DNA of 35,065 bases from Rhizobacter sp. (lineage in GTDB: Bacteria; Pseudomonadota; Gammaproteobacteria; Burkholderiales; Burkholderiaceae_C): assembly GCA_017986065.1 (NCBI GenBank), contig JAGNWJ010000018.1:1-35065 (forward strand), written 5' to 3'. The notes under the pieces are model-generated. The model saw only the letters and a program-made list of their open reading frames with translations, ran no database searches and was not told the origin of the DNA. Positions 15,316 through 25,879 of the stretch are shown one piece after another. Positions within the stretch are counted from its first letter, which is position 1; the number at the start of each line of letters is the position of its first letter. A program made the position numbers and the translations under genes.

Positions 15316-15876
15316 CTAGTGCGCGAGGCACTTCTTCAGGCGCTCGAGTCCGCGCCGCACCCAGGCCTTCACGCTGCCGATCGGCGCGGTGATGTGCTCG
15401 GCGATCTCGGACTGCGACATGCCGTGGTAGTAGGCCAGCGCCAGGCATTGCCGTGGCGACGCATCTAGCGATTCCATGCAGGTGCGTATCTCCATCGTTT
15501 CGGCCGCCTGCATCATCAGCTGCATCGGGTTCGGGCGCTCGTCGGCGATCTGGTGGGCCTCGGGGTCGTCGTCGGCATCGATCGAATCGGCGACGTGGCG
15601 CTGGTTGCTGCGCAGGTGGTCGAGCGCCTTGTTGCGCACGATCGAGATCAGCCAGGTCATGGGCTGGGCCTGGCTGGCCTGGTAGCTGCCGGCGTGGTGC
15701 CATACGTTCACGAAAGCCTCCTGAAGCACGTCCTCGGCGAGGTCGCGTCGGTTCAAGATACGGAGCGCAATGCCAAACAGATGCGCACTGGTGGCTTCAT
15801 AGACGCGCCGCAATGCTGCGCGTTCGCCGAGCGCGAGGCGGGCGATGTCGGCTTGGAGTGCGGCTGAATCGAACAT
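15316..15876 (-). CDS. ECF sigma factor, SigK/RpoE-like
   Basis: This 186-residue sigma-70 family protein has only regions 2 and 4. Region 2 at about 30-90 includes LFGIALRILNRRDLAEDVLQEAFVNVWHHAGSY and MTWLISIVRNKALDHLR. Region 4 at about 130-183 includes ESLDASPRQCLALAYYHGMSQSEIAEHI and the helix-turn-helix IGSVKAWVRRGLERLKKCL. The RskA-like gene directly downstream marks it as an ECF/anti-sigma pair. Its likely targets are its own gene and the repeat-protein operon that follows on the same strand. A TAGACT lies about 25-30 bases before the ATG and could be a housekeeping -10 box. There is no strong Shine-Dalgarno site. Confidence 0.93.
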   Translation of the reverse strand: MFDSAALQADIARLALGERAALRRVYEATSAHLFGIALRILNRRDLAEDVLQEAFVNVWHHAGSYQASQAQPMTWLISIVRNKALDHLRSNQRHVADSIDADDDPEAHQIADERPNPMQLMMQAAETMEIRTCMESLDASPRQCLALAYYHGMSQSEIAEHITAPIGSVKAWVRRGLERLKKCLAH

Positions 15877-15926
15877 GGGCTGCGCGGAACAGCCGCGAGT
15901 CTAGACGCGCCGTGCCATCGACCCGC

Positions 15927-16412
15927 TCAGCGCGGGCCCGTGAACCGGTGCAGCTGCCGAGCGACGCGGCGCTTGACGACGCGCCCTGCACGCCAGGCCC
16001 ATGAAGTGCGCACCCGTGCGAGCAGCGCGCCCTTCCACCCTGACCACCGCGTGTAATAGCGCGCGAACCAGGGCAGGCGCATCAGCGCAGGCTGGGTCAG
16101 CGCAAACAGGTGCGCGACCACGGCGGTGCCCACGACCTTGGCGCCCAGGATCAGCAGCACGCCGAACAGCTTGTGCCCCTGCCCGATCAGCCACAACGCG
16201 CCCAGCTTGACCGGCAGCAGCGCCAGTGCCGGAAGGAAGAAGACCACCAGGGCGGCATGCGGTGGCAGCGCGGCGATGCGACGCTCCAGCGCGGCCAGCA
16301 ACGGCAGCCGTGCGATGCGCGCCATCAGCCGCCGCAGCGGTTCCCAGCCCCACTCCTCGAAGAGGATGACGAGCGCGAGCAGCGCGCCCAACAGGCGCCT
16401 GAGCCAGATCAT
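15927..16412 (-). CDS. Conserved hypothetical membrane protein
   Basis: This 161-residue protein starts at the ATG at 16412 (MIWLRRLLGALLALVILFEEWGWEPL). A TTG four codons earlier is possible but less likely. It has an N-terminal membrane helix (about 3-17), a charged stretch, a second hydrophobic region (about 50-75, LPPHAALVVFFLPALALLPVKLGALWL) and a third (about 82-100). The C-terminal third is basic and Trp-rich (ARYYTRWSGWKGALLARVRTSWAW). I know proteins of this sort as conserved hypotheticals in proteobacteria, without a function. It follows tgt by 24 bases on the same strand and is probably co-transcribed with it. It is 50 bases upstream of the ECF sigma gene on the same strand, so read-through into that gene is possible. 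Confidence 0.75.
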   Translation of the reverse strand: MIWLRRLLGALLALVILFEEWGWEPLRRLMARIARLPLLAALERRIAALPPHAALVVFFLPALALLPVKLGALWLIGQGHKLFGVLLILGAKVVGTAVVAHLFALTQPALMRLPWFARYYTRWSGWKGALLARVRTSWAWRAGRVVKRRVARQLHRFTGPR

Positions 16413-16436
16413 CGCTCGATGCAACGCCGCAGCACG

Positions 16437-18572
<2,136 letters not shown>

Positions 18573-18576
<4 letters not shown>

Positions 18577-20171
18577 CGAACGTCTCGCCCCTTCCCGGCG
18601 CGCCTGAAGCGTCGTCGCCGATGTCGCTGCCGCGCTGGCTGCTGTTCGCGGGCATCTCCGCGCTGCTGCTGCGAGGCTGGCTGGCGCTGGCCCTGCCCAT
18701 CACCGGCGACGAGGCGTACTTCTACTGGTGGGGTGTCTATCCCGAGCTGGGTTACTACGACCACCCGCCGATGGTCGGCTGGCTGATCGCCGCGATGCGC
18801 GCGACGCTGGGCGACACGCTGTGGTCGATCCGGCTGCCGGTGCTGCTGCTGCCGATCGCCCTGGGCGGCATGCTGTGGTGGGCGCTGTCGGCCATCGACC
18901 GCACGCGCGCCGCGTGGGCCGTTCTGCTGTTCTGGCTGGCGCCGATCAACTGGCTCAACGTTCTGATCACGACCGATACGCCGCTGATCTTCTGGTCGGT
19001 CGCATCGGCCTGCTGCCTGCTGGTGGCCGAGCGACGCCCGAGGCTCGACGGCGGCACCTGGGGCCTGTACGCGCTGTCCGGCGGGCTGCTCGGCGCAGCG
19101 CTGCTGTCGAAGTATTTCGCGGTGGTGCTGGGCTTCGCGTACTTCATGTATTTCGTGCTGTTCAGGCGCGACCGGCTCGCGGCGTCTGCCGTGCTGCTGC
19201 TGTGTGCGCTGCCGGGGCCGGCGATCAACATCGCCTGGAACATCGACCACTGCTGGTCGAACATCATGTTCAACCTGATCAACCGCAACGCCGGAGAGGT
19301 GTTCAGCTGGAAGAAGCCGGCCACCTACGTCGGGATGATGTTCTACCTGGTGTCGCCGGTGGCGGCCTGGATGAGCTGGAAGCACCGCGCCGACCTGGGC
19401 GCCGCGTTCCGGGCTCACCGCCTGCTGGGCTGCCTGGTCGTGGTGCCGCTGCTGTTCTTCGCGCTGCTGTCGCTGAAGAAGATCATCGGCCTGCACTGGG
19501 TGATGTCGTTCTACCCGTTCGGCTTCGCCTTCATCGCGATCGGGCTGCCTGCGCATCGGCTGAAGGCCTGCGCCGTCGGGCTGGCGGTGCTGACCGGCCT
19601 GCACGTGGTCGCGGTCATCGGCGTGTCGCTGATGCCGATGGAAAGCTGGAAATCGTTGTCGATCTACAAGGGCATCGTGCGCAGCGTGAAGACGGCCGAG
19701 ATGCTGAAGCAGGTCGAGGCGCCCGGCGTGGTGCTGATGTCGAACGCCTACACACCGGCGTCAACCTACGGCTACGCGCAGCGCCAGTACATGCCCGTGT
19801 TCGGCCGCGGCAACTTCCATGCGCGGCAGGACGACCTGCTGGTCGACTACAGCGTCTACCAGGACCGGACGATCCGGGTGATCCTGACCACCCGGCCCAG
19901 GCTCGAGGACTACCGGCCCTACTTCGGGTCGGTCGAGTTGCTGACCTACACGCAGAACCAGCTCGAGTTCTACGCGGTCGAGGGCAAGGGCTTCAAGTAC
20001 GAGGCCTACCGCGACGGCGTGCTGGCGGAGATCAACCGACGCTACTACCGCATTCCGGCGATCCTGCCGCTGGCCGCCTGCCCGTTCTGCGAGCGGCTGT
20101 GCGGCCACACGCGCTGCGCGGCGACAGACACACCCGCGTCGCAGAAGCCCGAGGCGAAGGAAGAACCCTGA
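18573..20171 (+). CDS. GT39-type membrane glycosyltransferase with Cys-rich tail
   Basis: This 532-residue protein begins at the ATG overlapping the previous stop. It has about ten to twelve membrane helices and the GT39/ArnT-type first-loop motif: PITGDEAYFYWWGVYPELGYYDHPPMVGWLIA (about 37-68), with the Asp-Glu pair. Further conserved text is LITTDTPLIFW and LLGAALLSKYFAVVLGF. Such GT-C enzymes use polyprenyl-phosphate sugars as donors on the periplasmic side, so the coupled UbiA-like enzyme may make its donor. The acceptor is unknown. The last 31 residues are unusual: four cysteines and a histidine at 503-515 (CxxC-x3-C-x4-C), then a charged tail. This could bind a metal or form disulfides. 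The gene ends 3 bases from the converging queA gene. Confidence 0.88.
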
Positions 20172-20174
20172 GCG

Positions 20175-21281
20175 TCAGCTGCGGGAGGCGCGGGCCTCGG
20201 GCGTGGCGTGCAGCAGCATGGCATCGCCGTAGCTGAAGAAGCGGTAACGCTCGGCGATCGCGTGGCGGTAGAGCGCCATCACATGCGCATGCCCCGCCAG
20301 CGCGCTGACCAGCATCATCAGCGTGCTGCACGGCAGATGGAAATTGGTGACCAGCGCATCGACGACGCGGAAGCGAAAGCCCGGCGTGATGAAGATGTCG
20401 GTGTCACCGACACCGGCGCGCAGCTCACCACCGATTGCCGCCGATTCGAGCGCGCGCAGGCTCGTCGTGCCGACCGCGACGACGCGCCCGCCGCGCTGGC
20501 GCGTGCGGGCCACCGCCTCGACCGTCTCGGCCCCGACCTCGAACCATTCGCTGTGCATCCGGTGATCCGCCAGGTTCTCGGCGCGCACCGGCTGGAAGGT
20601 ACCGGCGCCCACATGCAAGGTGACGCGGGCCTGCTCGACGCCGCGGGCGGTCAGCGCGTCGAGCAGTGCCTGATCGAAGTGCAGCGCTGCCGTCGGCGCG
20701 GCCACCGCTCCCGGCCTGGCCGCGAACACCGTCTGGTAGCGGCGCTCGTCATCGGCGTCGTCGGCATGCGTGATGTAGGGCGGCAGCGGCACGTGGCCGT
20801 GGCGCTCGAGCAGCGCCTGCGGGTCGCTCGGGAATCGCAGGTGAAACAGCGACTCCTCGGGCCCCGCACGGCCCAGCACCTCGGCATCGAAGCCGCTGTG
20901 CGCATCAGCGGACATCGCCGCCTCGACGCTGCGCGCGAAGCGCACACGCTGGCCTCGCTTGGGTGACTTGCTGGCGCGCAGATGCATCAGCACCTCGTTT
21001 CCCGGCAGCACCCGTTCGACCAGCGCCTCGACGTGCCCGCCCGTCGCCTTGATTCCGAGCAACCGCGCCTTGATCACGCGGGTGTCGTTGAAGACCAGCA
21101 GGTCGCCGGGGTCGAGCAACGAGGGCAGGTCGCGGAAGATCCGGTCCACCGGGGCAGCGCCAGTGCCGTCGAGCAATCTCGAGCCACTGCGCTCGGCCGC
21201 CGGATGCTGCGCGATCAGTTCGGGCGGCAGTTCGAAATCGAAATCGGCGAGCGTGTAGGAGTCGATGCGGGCGGCGGTCAT
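20175..21281 (-). CDS. queA: S-adenosylmethionine:tRNA ribosyltransferase-isomerase
   Basis: This 368-residue protein starts at the ATG at 21281 ([27 protein letters not shown]), the normal QueA N-terminus. The open frame upstream is not family-like. QueA transfers and rearranges the ribosyl group of SAM onto preQ1-34 in tRNA to form epoxyqueuosine, the step after Tgt. Typical segments are [97 protein letters not shown] and [37 protein letters not shown]. It is divergent from recG by 98 bases and converges with the glycosyltransferase gene. Confidence 0.97.
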   Translation of the reverse strand: MTAARIDSYTLADFDFELPPELIAQHPAAERSGSRLLDGTGAAPVDRIFRDLPSLLDPGDLLVFNDTRVIKARLLGIKATGGHVEALVERVLPGNEVLMHLRASKSPKRGQRVRFARSVEAAMSADAHSGFDAEVLGRAGPEESLFHLRFPSDPQALLERHGHVPLPPYITHADDADDERRYQTVFAARPGAVAAPTAALHFDQALLDALTARGVEQARVTLHVGAGTFQPVRAENLADHRMHSEWFEVGAETVEAVARTRQRGGRVVAVGTTSLRALESAAIGGELRAGVGDTDIFITPGFRFRVVDALVTNFHLPCSTLMMLVSALAGHAHVMALYRHAIAERYRFFSYGDAMLLHATPEARASRS

Positions 21282-21379
21282 GAAGTGCGCAAGGGGGCGT
21301 CGGCTGGCGTGTCGGGCAGACCGAACCGGGCGGCCGGATTGTTCCATGCGATGGGCCGGCCAGCGGTCAGAATTCATCG

Positions 21380-23554
21380 ATGTCCACCCGTGCGCCGACA
21401 TCGAAAGCCGCCCGAGGACCCGACCCCGCATCGGCGAAGTCGGGTCCGCTGCGTGCGATGGACAAGCTCGGCCTGCGTCGCGACATCGACCTGGCGCTGC
21501 ACGTGCCGCTGCGCTATGAGGACGAGACGCGGCTCACCGCGATCGCCGACCTGCATGACGGCGTCACCGCGCAGGTCGAAGGTGTGGTTCAGCGTTGCGA
21601 GATCCAGCTGCGAAACCGACGGCAGTTGCTGGTGACCGTGGCCGACGATGCGGGCGACACGCTGCTGCTGCGCTTCCTGCACTTCTACCCTTCGCACCAG
21701 AAGACGCTGGCCGAGGGGCGGCGCGTGCGCGCGCGCGGCGAAGCGCGCGGCGGCTTCTTCGGGCTGGAGATGGTGCACCCGACGTTCAAGGTGGTCGAGG
21801 GCGCCAGCCCGCTCGCGACCGCCCTGACGCCGGTGTACCCGACCAGCGCCGCACTGCCGCAGGCCTACCTGCGACGTGCCGTGACGTCGGCGCTGCAGCG
21901 CGCCGATCTGGCCGAGACGGTGCCGGCCGACCTGTTGCCGCGCGGGCTGGCCACGTTGCGCGATGCGCTGCAATGGCTTCATCACCCACCTGCCGACGTG
22001 TCGCTGTCGGCGCTGGATGACCGTGCCCATCCCGCCTGGCAACGGCTGAAATTCGAGGAACTGCTGGCGCAGCAGCTGTCGCAGCTGCAGGCCAAGCGGG
22101 AGCGTGCCCGGCAACGCGCGCCGCGCTTCGACGTCGAGGCCGGCGGCCTGCACGAGAGGTTGCTCGCGGCGTTGCCGTTCACGCTGACCGCGGCCCAGCG
22201 ACGTGTCGTCGAGGAAATCGCGGCCGACCTTCAGCGTGCGCACGGCGATGACGATGCGCGCACCGGCGCCACCGCGGTGCCGATGCATCGCCTGTTGCAG
22301 GGCGACGTCGGCTCGGGCAAGACCGTGGTGGCGGCGCTGGCGGCGGCGATCGCGATCCACAACGGCTGGCAGTGCGCGCTGATGGCGCCGACCGAGATCC
22401 TCGCCGACCAGCATTTCCGCAAGCTGGTGGGCTGGCTCGAACCACTGGGCATCGGCATCGCCTGGCTGACGGGCAGTCGCAAGGGGCGCGGGCGTCGCGA
22501 GATGCTGGAGCGCATCGCATCGGGCGAGGCCGGCCTGGTGGTCGGCACGCACGCGGTGATCCAGGCTGACGTGCAGTTCGCGAAGCTCGGCCTGGCGATC
22601 GTCGACGAGCAGCACCGCTTTGGCGTGGCGCAAAGACTGGCGCTGCGCAGCAAGCTCGAGCAGGGCCGGCTCGAGCCCCACCTGCTGATGATGAGCGCCA
22701 CCCCGATCCCGCGCACGCTGGCGATGACGATGTACGCGGACCTGGACATCAGCACGATCGACGAGCTGCCGCCAGGCCGCACGCCGATCGTCACCAAGGT
22801 GTTCGCCGACGACAAGCGAGACGCGGTGGTCGCGCGCATCCGCGACGAGGCAGCCCAGGGCAAGCAGATCTACTGGGTGTGTCCGTTGATCGAGGAGATG
22901 CCAGAGAGCGATGCCGAGCCGGTGCATGACGAAGCCCGCTCAATGAAACGGCCCTTCGGCGAACGACCCGATCTGCAGAACGTGATCGACACGCACCAGC
23001 GGCTGACCGATGCACTGCCCGACGTCGGCGTGGGCCTGCTGCACGGCAGGATGAAGGCGAGCGAGAAGTCCGCGACGATGGCTCGGTTCACCTCCGGCGA
23101 GCTGTCGGTGCTGGTCGCCACCACGGTGATCGAGGTCGGCGTCGACGTTCCGAACGCGAGCCTGATGGTGATCGAGCACGCCGAGCGCTTCGGACTGAGC
23201 CAGCTTCACCAGCTGCGTGGCCGCATCGGCAGGGGCTCGGTCGCGAGCGTCTGCGTGCTGCTGTACGCGGCACCGCTGTCGCTCACCGGGAAGGCGCGCC
23301 TGAAGGCAATGGCCGAGACGACCGACGGCTTCGAGATCGCCCGACGCGACCTCGAGATCCGCGGTCCCGGCGAGTTTCTCGGCGCGCGCCAGTCGGGCGC
23401 GGCGCTGCTGCGCTTCGCCGACCTGAACGAGGACCTGTCCCTGCTGCATGCGGCACGCAGGGCGGCCACCGCGATGCTGGAGCGGCATCCGGAGGCCGCC
23501 CGTCGACAGGTGATCCGGTGGCTCGGCAGCCGTGCCGATTACCTGAAGGCATGA
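21380..23554 (+). CDS. recG: ATP-dependent DNA helicase RecG
   Basis: This 724-residue protein is slightly longer than E. coli RecG (693). The N-terminal wedge domain (about 35-190) is followed by the helicase motor: motif [17 protein letters not shown], Ia [22 protein letters not shown] (DEQH), [22 protein letters not shown], then [54 protein letters not shown] (motifs V-VI), and a C-terminal wedge-binding region with [28 protein letters not shown]. RecG remodels stalled replication forks and Holliday junctions. No clear ribosome site precedes the ATG at 21380, and the ATG at codon 27 is an alternative start. The first 30 residues are low-complexity and may be an extension. Confidence 0.97.
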   Translation: MSTRAPTSKAARGPDPASAKSGPLRAMDKLGLRRDIDLALHVPLRYEDETRLTAIADLHDGVTAQVEGVVQRCEIQLRNRRQLLVTVADDAGDTLLLRFLHFYPSHQKTLAEGRRVRARGEARGGFFGLEMVHPTFKVVEGASPLATALTPVYPTSAALPQAYLRRAVTSALQRADLAETVPADLLPRGLATLRDALQWLHHPPADVSLSALDDRAHPAWQRLKFEELLAQQLSQLQAKRERARQRAPRFDVEAGGLHERLLAALPFTLTAAQRRVVEEIAADLQRAHGDDDARTGATAVPMHRLLQGDVGSGKTVVAALAAAIAIHNGWQCALMAPTEILADQHFRKLVGWLEPLGIGIAWLTGSRKGRGRREMLERIASGEAGLVVGTHAVIQADVQFAKLGLAIVDEQHRFGVAQRLALRSKLEQGRLEPHLLMMSATPIPRTLAMTMYADLDISTIDELPPGRTPIVTKVFADDKRDAVVARIRDEAAQGKQIYWVCPLIEEMPESDAEPVHDEARSMKRPFGERPDLQNVIDTHQRLTDALPDVGVGLLHGRMKASEKSATMARFTSGELSVLVATTVIEVGVDVPNASLMVIEHAERFGLSQLHQLRGRIGRGSVASVCVLLYAAPLSLTGKARLKAMAETTDGFEIARRDLEIRGPGEFLGARQSGAALLRFADLNEDLSLLHAARRAATAMLERHPEAARRQVIRWLGSRADYLKA

Positions 23555-23626
23555 AGCGCAAGGCTCGCGGGTTCGCTACATTGACGGGATCCCGCAGCGC
23601 TATCCGCGATCCAGCCCCTCGACACC

Positions 23627-24547
23627 ATGACCCTGACCGAACTCCGATACATCGTCGCGGTGGCCCGCGAACGGCACTTCGGCCGCGCCGCCGAAGCGTG
23701 TTTCGTCTCGCAGCCGACGCTCAGCGTGGCGATCAAGAAGCTCGAGGAAGAGCTCGACGTCAAGCTGTTCGAGCGCGGCAGCAACGAGGTCAGCGTCACG
23801 CCGCTGGGCAGCGAGATCGTGCGGCAGGCGCAGACGGTGATCGAGCAGGCCGCCGGCATCAAGGAGATCGCACGCCGCGGCAAGGACCCGGTGTCGGGCC
23901 CGCTGCGCCTGGGCGTGATCTACACGATCGGGCCGTACCTGCTGCCCGACCTGGTGCGGCAGGCCATCGAACTGGTGCCGCGGATGCCGCTGATGCTGCA
24001 GGAGAACTTCACCGTGAAGCTGCTCGACATGCTGCGCACCGGAGAACTCGACGCGGCGATCCTCGCCGAACCATTCCCCGACGCGGGCCTCGCCATCGCC
24101 CCCCTCTACGACGAGCCATTCATGGTGGCGGTGCCGAAGAAGCACCCGCTCGCGCGGCGCAAGCGCATCACCGCCGAGGAGCTGAAGAAGGAAACGATGC
24201 TGCTGCTGGGAACCGGGCACTGCTTCCGCGACCATGTGCTCGAGGTGTGTCCCGAGTACGCACACTTCTCGAGCGACGCCGAAGGCATCCGCAAGAGCTT
24301 CGAAGGCTCGTCGCTCGAAACCATCAAGTACATGGTGGCGTCGGGGATGGGCGTCACGGTGGTTCCGCAACTGAGCGTGCCGGCCGAGCCGGACAGGCAC
24401 GTGACCTACGTGGCGTTCGCGCCCCCGGTGCCCACGCGCCGCGTCGTCCTTGCCTGGCGGCGGACCTTCACGCGCTACGAGGCCATCGCCGCCTTGCGCA
24501 ACGCGATCTACGCCTGCCCGCTGACGGGAGTGACGCGACTGTCCTGA
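23627..24547 (+). CDS. oxyR: Hydrogen peroxide-sensing LysR regulator OxyR
   Basis: This 306-residue LysR-type regulator has a winged helix-turn-helix at 1-65 ([43 protein letters not shown]) and an effector domain from about 90. The two redox cysteines fall at exactly 199 and 208 in [14 protein letters not shown], as in E. coli OxyR, along with the surrounding GHC and RD pattern. H2O2 forms the 199-208 disulfide and switches the protein to an activator of peroxide-defence genes. The dps gene 103 bases downstream is a classical OxyR target. A possible -10-like CTACAT lies about 50-60 bases before the start, just after recG. The spacing to recG is 72 bases. Confidence 0.95.
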   Translation: MTLTELRYIVAVARERHFGRAAEACFVSQPTLSVAIKKLEEELDVKLFERGSNEVSVTPLGSEIVRQAQTVIEQAAGIKEIARRGKDPVSGPLRLGVIYTIGPYLLPDLVRQAIELVPRMPLMLQENFTVKLLDMLRTGELDAAILAEPFPDAGLAIAPLYDEPFMVAVPKKHPLARRKRITAEELKKETMLLLGTGHCFRDHVLEVCPEYAHFSSDAEGIRKSFEGSSLETIKYMVASGMGVTVVPQLSVPAEPDRHVTYVAFAPPVPTRRVVLAWRRTFTRYEAIAALRNAIYACPLTGVTRLS

Positions 24548-24557
24548 GTGCCCCGGT

Positions 24558-24588
24558 TCGAACGCGGACTGCCCTGCGTGTATAGACT
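24558..24588 (+). promoter_or_regulatory. Candidate dps promoter
   Basis: A -10-like TATAGA (24581-24586) lies 17 bases after TCGAAC (24558-24563), about 65 bases before the dps ATG. GTTCGAAC at 24556-24563 is a perfect palindrome. A weak -35 is usual for an activator-dependent promoter, which fits control by the adjacent oxyR product, but I cannot show an OxyR site. Confidence 0.45.
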
Positions 24589-24650
24589 CTTTTACGTCAC
24601 GCAGCGCCGAAAGGCGCGCTCACCTTCATCACACAAACCAGGAGACCTCG

Positions 24651-25181
24651 ATGGTCAAGAAATCCAAATCGAGCCGCACCCCGGTGACCGGAACCGCAGC
24701 CCCGGGCCGGATCAACATCGGCATCAGCGAGAAGGATCGCGCGGCGATCGCAGCCGGCCTGAGCCACCTGCTGGCCGACACCTACACGCTGTACCTGACG
24801 ACGCACAACTTCCACTGGAACGTCACCGGTCCGATGTTCAACACGCTGCACCAGATGTTCATGGTCCAGTACACCGAGTTGTGGAACGCGGTCGACCCGG
24901 TCGCCGAACGCATCCGCTCCCTGGGCCACGCGGCGCCGGGCTCGTATGCGCAGTTCGGCGCACTGGCTTCGATCAAGGATGCGCCGACCACGCCGCCGAA
25001 GGCCCTGGAGATGGTGCGCATCCTGGTCGAAGGCCACGAAGCGGTCGCCCGCACCGCGCGCAGCATCTTTCCTCTGGCCGACAAGGCCGGCGACGAACCG
25101 ACCGCTGACCTGCTCACGCAGCGCCTGACGGTGCACGAACAGACGGCGTGGATGCTGCGCAGCCTGCTCGAAACCGAGTAG
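24651..25181 (+). CDS. dps: Dps family ferritin-like DNA protection protein
   Basis: This 176-residue protein has a strong ribosome site (CCAGGAG) and a Lys/Arg-rich N-terminal tail of about 20 residues ([10 protein letters not shown]...), the part used by Dps to bind DNA. The ferritin-like four-helix body begins near residue 25. Ferroxidase residues visible are His55 in HNFHW, His67, Asp82 and Glu86 in AVDPVAER. The position matching Asp67 of E. coli Dps is Met71 here. Dps dodecamers oxidise Fe(II) with H2O2, store iron and compact DNA. Placement right after oxyR suggests peroxide control. The C-terminus [16 protein letters not shown] is typical of this subgroup. Confidence 0.95.
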   Translation: MVKKSKSSRTPVTGTAAPGRINIGISEKDRAAIAAGLSHLLADTYTLYLTTHNFHWNVTGPMFNTLHQMFMVQYTELWNAVDPVAERIRSLGHAAPGSYAQFGALASIKDAPTTPPKALEMVRILVEGHEAVARTARSIFPLADKAGDEPTADLLTQRLTVHEQTAWMLRSLLETE

Positions 25182-25209
25182 ACGTGAGTCTTTCAGCCGG
25201 GGTATCCAC

Positions 25210-25833
25210 ATGCGTATCGCCATCATCACCTTCGACGGGTTCAACGAGATCGACGCGTTCGTGCCGCTGGGGCTGCTGAACCGCCTGACCGCGCGGGGCT
25301 GGAAGGCCGAGATCACCGGCCCGACATCGCACGTCACGTCGATGAACGGGGTGACGGTCGAGGTGCAGCAGCCCCTCGAGTTCGCCAACGAGGCCGACGC
25401 AGTGGTCTTCGGCAGCGGGATCTACACCCGCGCGATCGCCGAGGATGTGGGCCGGCGCGGCGCGCTGCTCGACCGTCTGCACCTGGACCCGTTGCGCCAG
25501 ATGATCGCCGCACAGTGCTCGGGCAGCCTGCTGATGGCGCGTCTGGGGCTGCTGGCCGACATGCCGGCCTGCACCGACTCCAACACCAAGCCCTGGGTCA
25601 TCGAGGCCGGTGTTCGAGTCGAGGACTCGCCATTCCACGCGCGCGGCTCGCTCGCCACCGCGGGGGGCTGCCTGGCCTCGCAGTACCTGGCGGCCTGGAT
25701 GATGGCGCGCGGCGCCGGCCTCGATGCGGCCGCTCAGGCGCTGCATTACGCAGCGCCGGTCGGCGAGAAGGATGCCTATGTCGAGCGGGTGCTCGCGGTC
25801 ATCCGCCCGTTCCTGCCCGAGGCGACCGGATAA
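25210..25833 (+). CDS. DJ-1/PfpI family protein
   Basis: This 207-residue protein has the DJ-1/PfpI alpha-beta fold: MRIAIITFDGFNEIDAFVPLGLLNRL with Glu13 at the usual acidic position, ADAVVFGSG near residue 65, and the nucleophile elbow IAAQCSGSLLMARLGLL with Cys103. The family includes stress proteins, isonitrile hydratases and amidotransferase-like proteins of AraC regulators. It lacks an AraC part. The Cys-Ser pair after Gln and the segment HARGSLATAGGCLASQYLAAWMM are like the isonitrile hydratase/ThiJ group, but no reaction can be assigned. It follows dps by 28 bases, so it may share peroxide-responsive transcription. Confidence 0.9.
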   Translation: MRIAIITFDGFNEIDAFVPLGLLNRLTARGWKAEITGPTSHVTSMNGVTVEVQQPLEFANEADAVVFGSGIYTRAIAEDVGRRGALLDRLHLDPLRQMIAAQCSGSLLMARLGLLADMPACTDSNTKPWVIEAGVRVEDSPFHARGSLATAGGCLASQYLAAWMMARGAGLDAAAQALHYAAPVGEKDAYVERVLAVIRPFLPEATG

Positions 25834-25879
25834 TTCGAGGTTTCCACGAGCCGCGTGCCCACCGGGTGCGCGACGCCCC

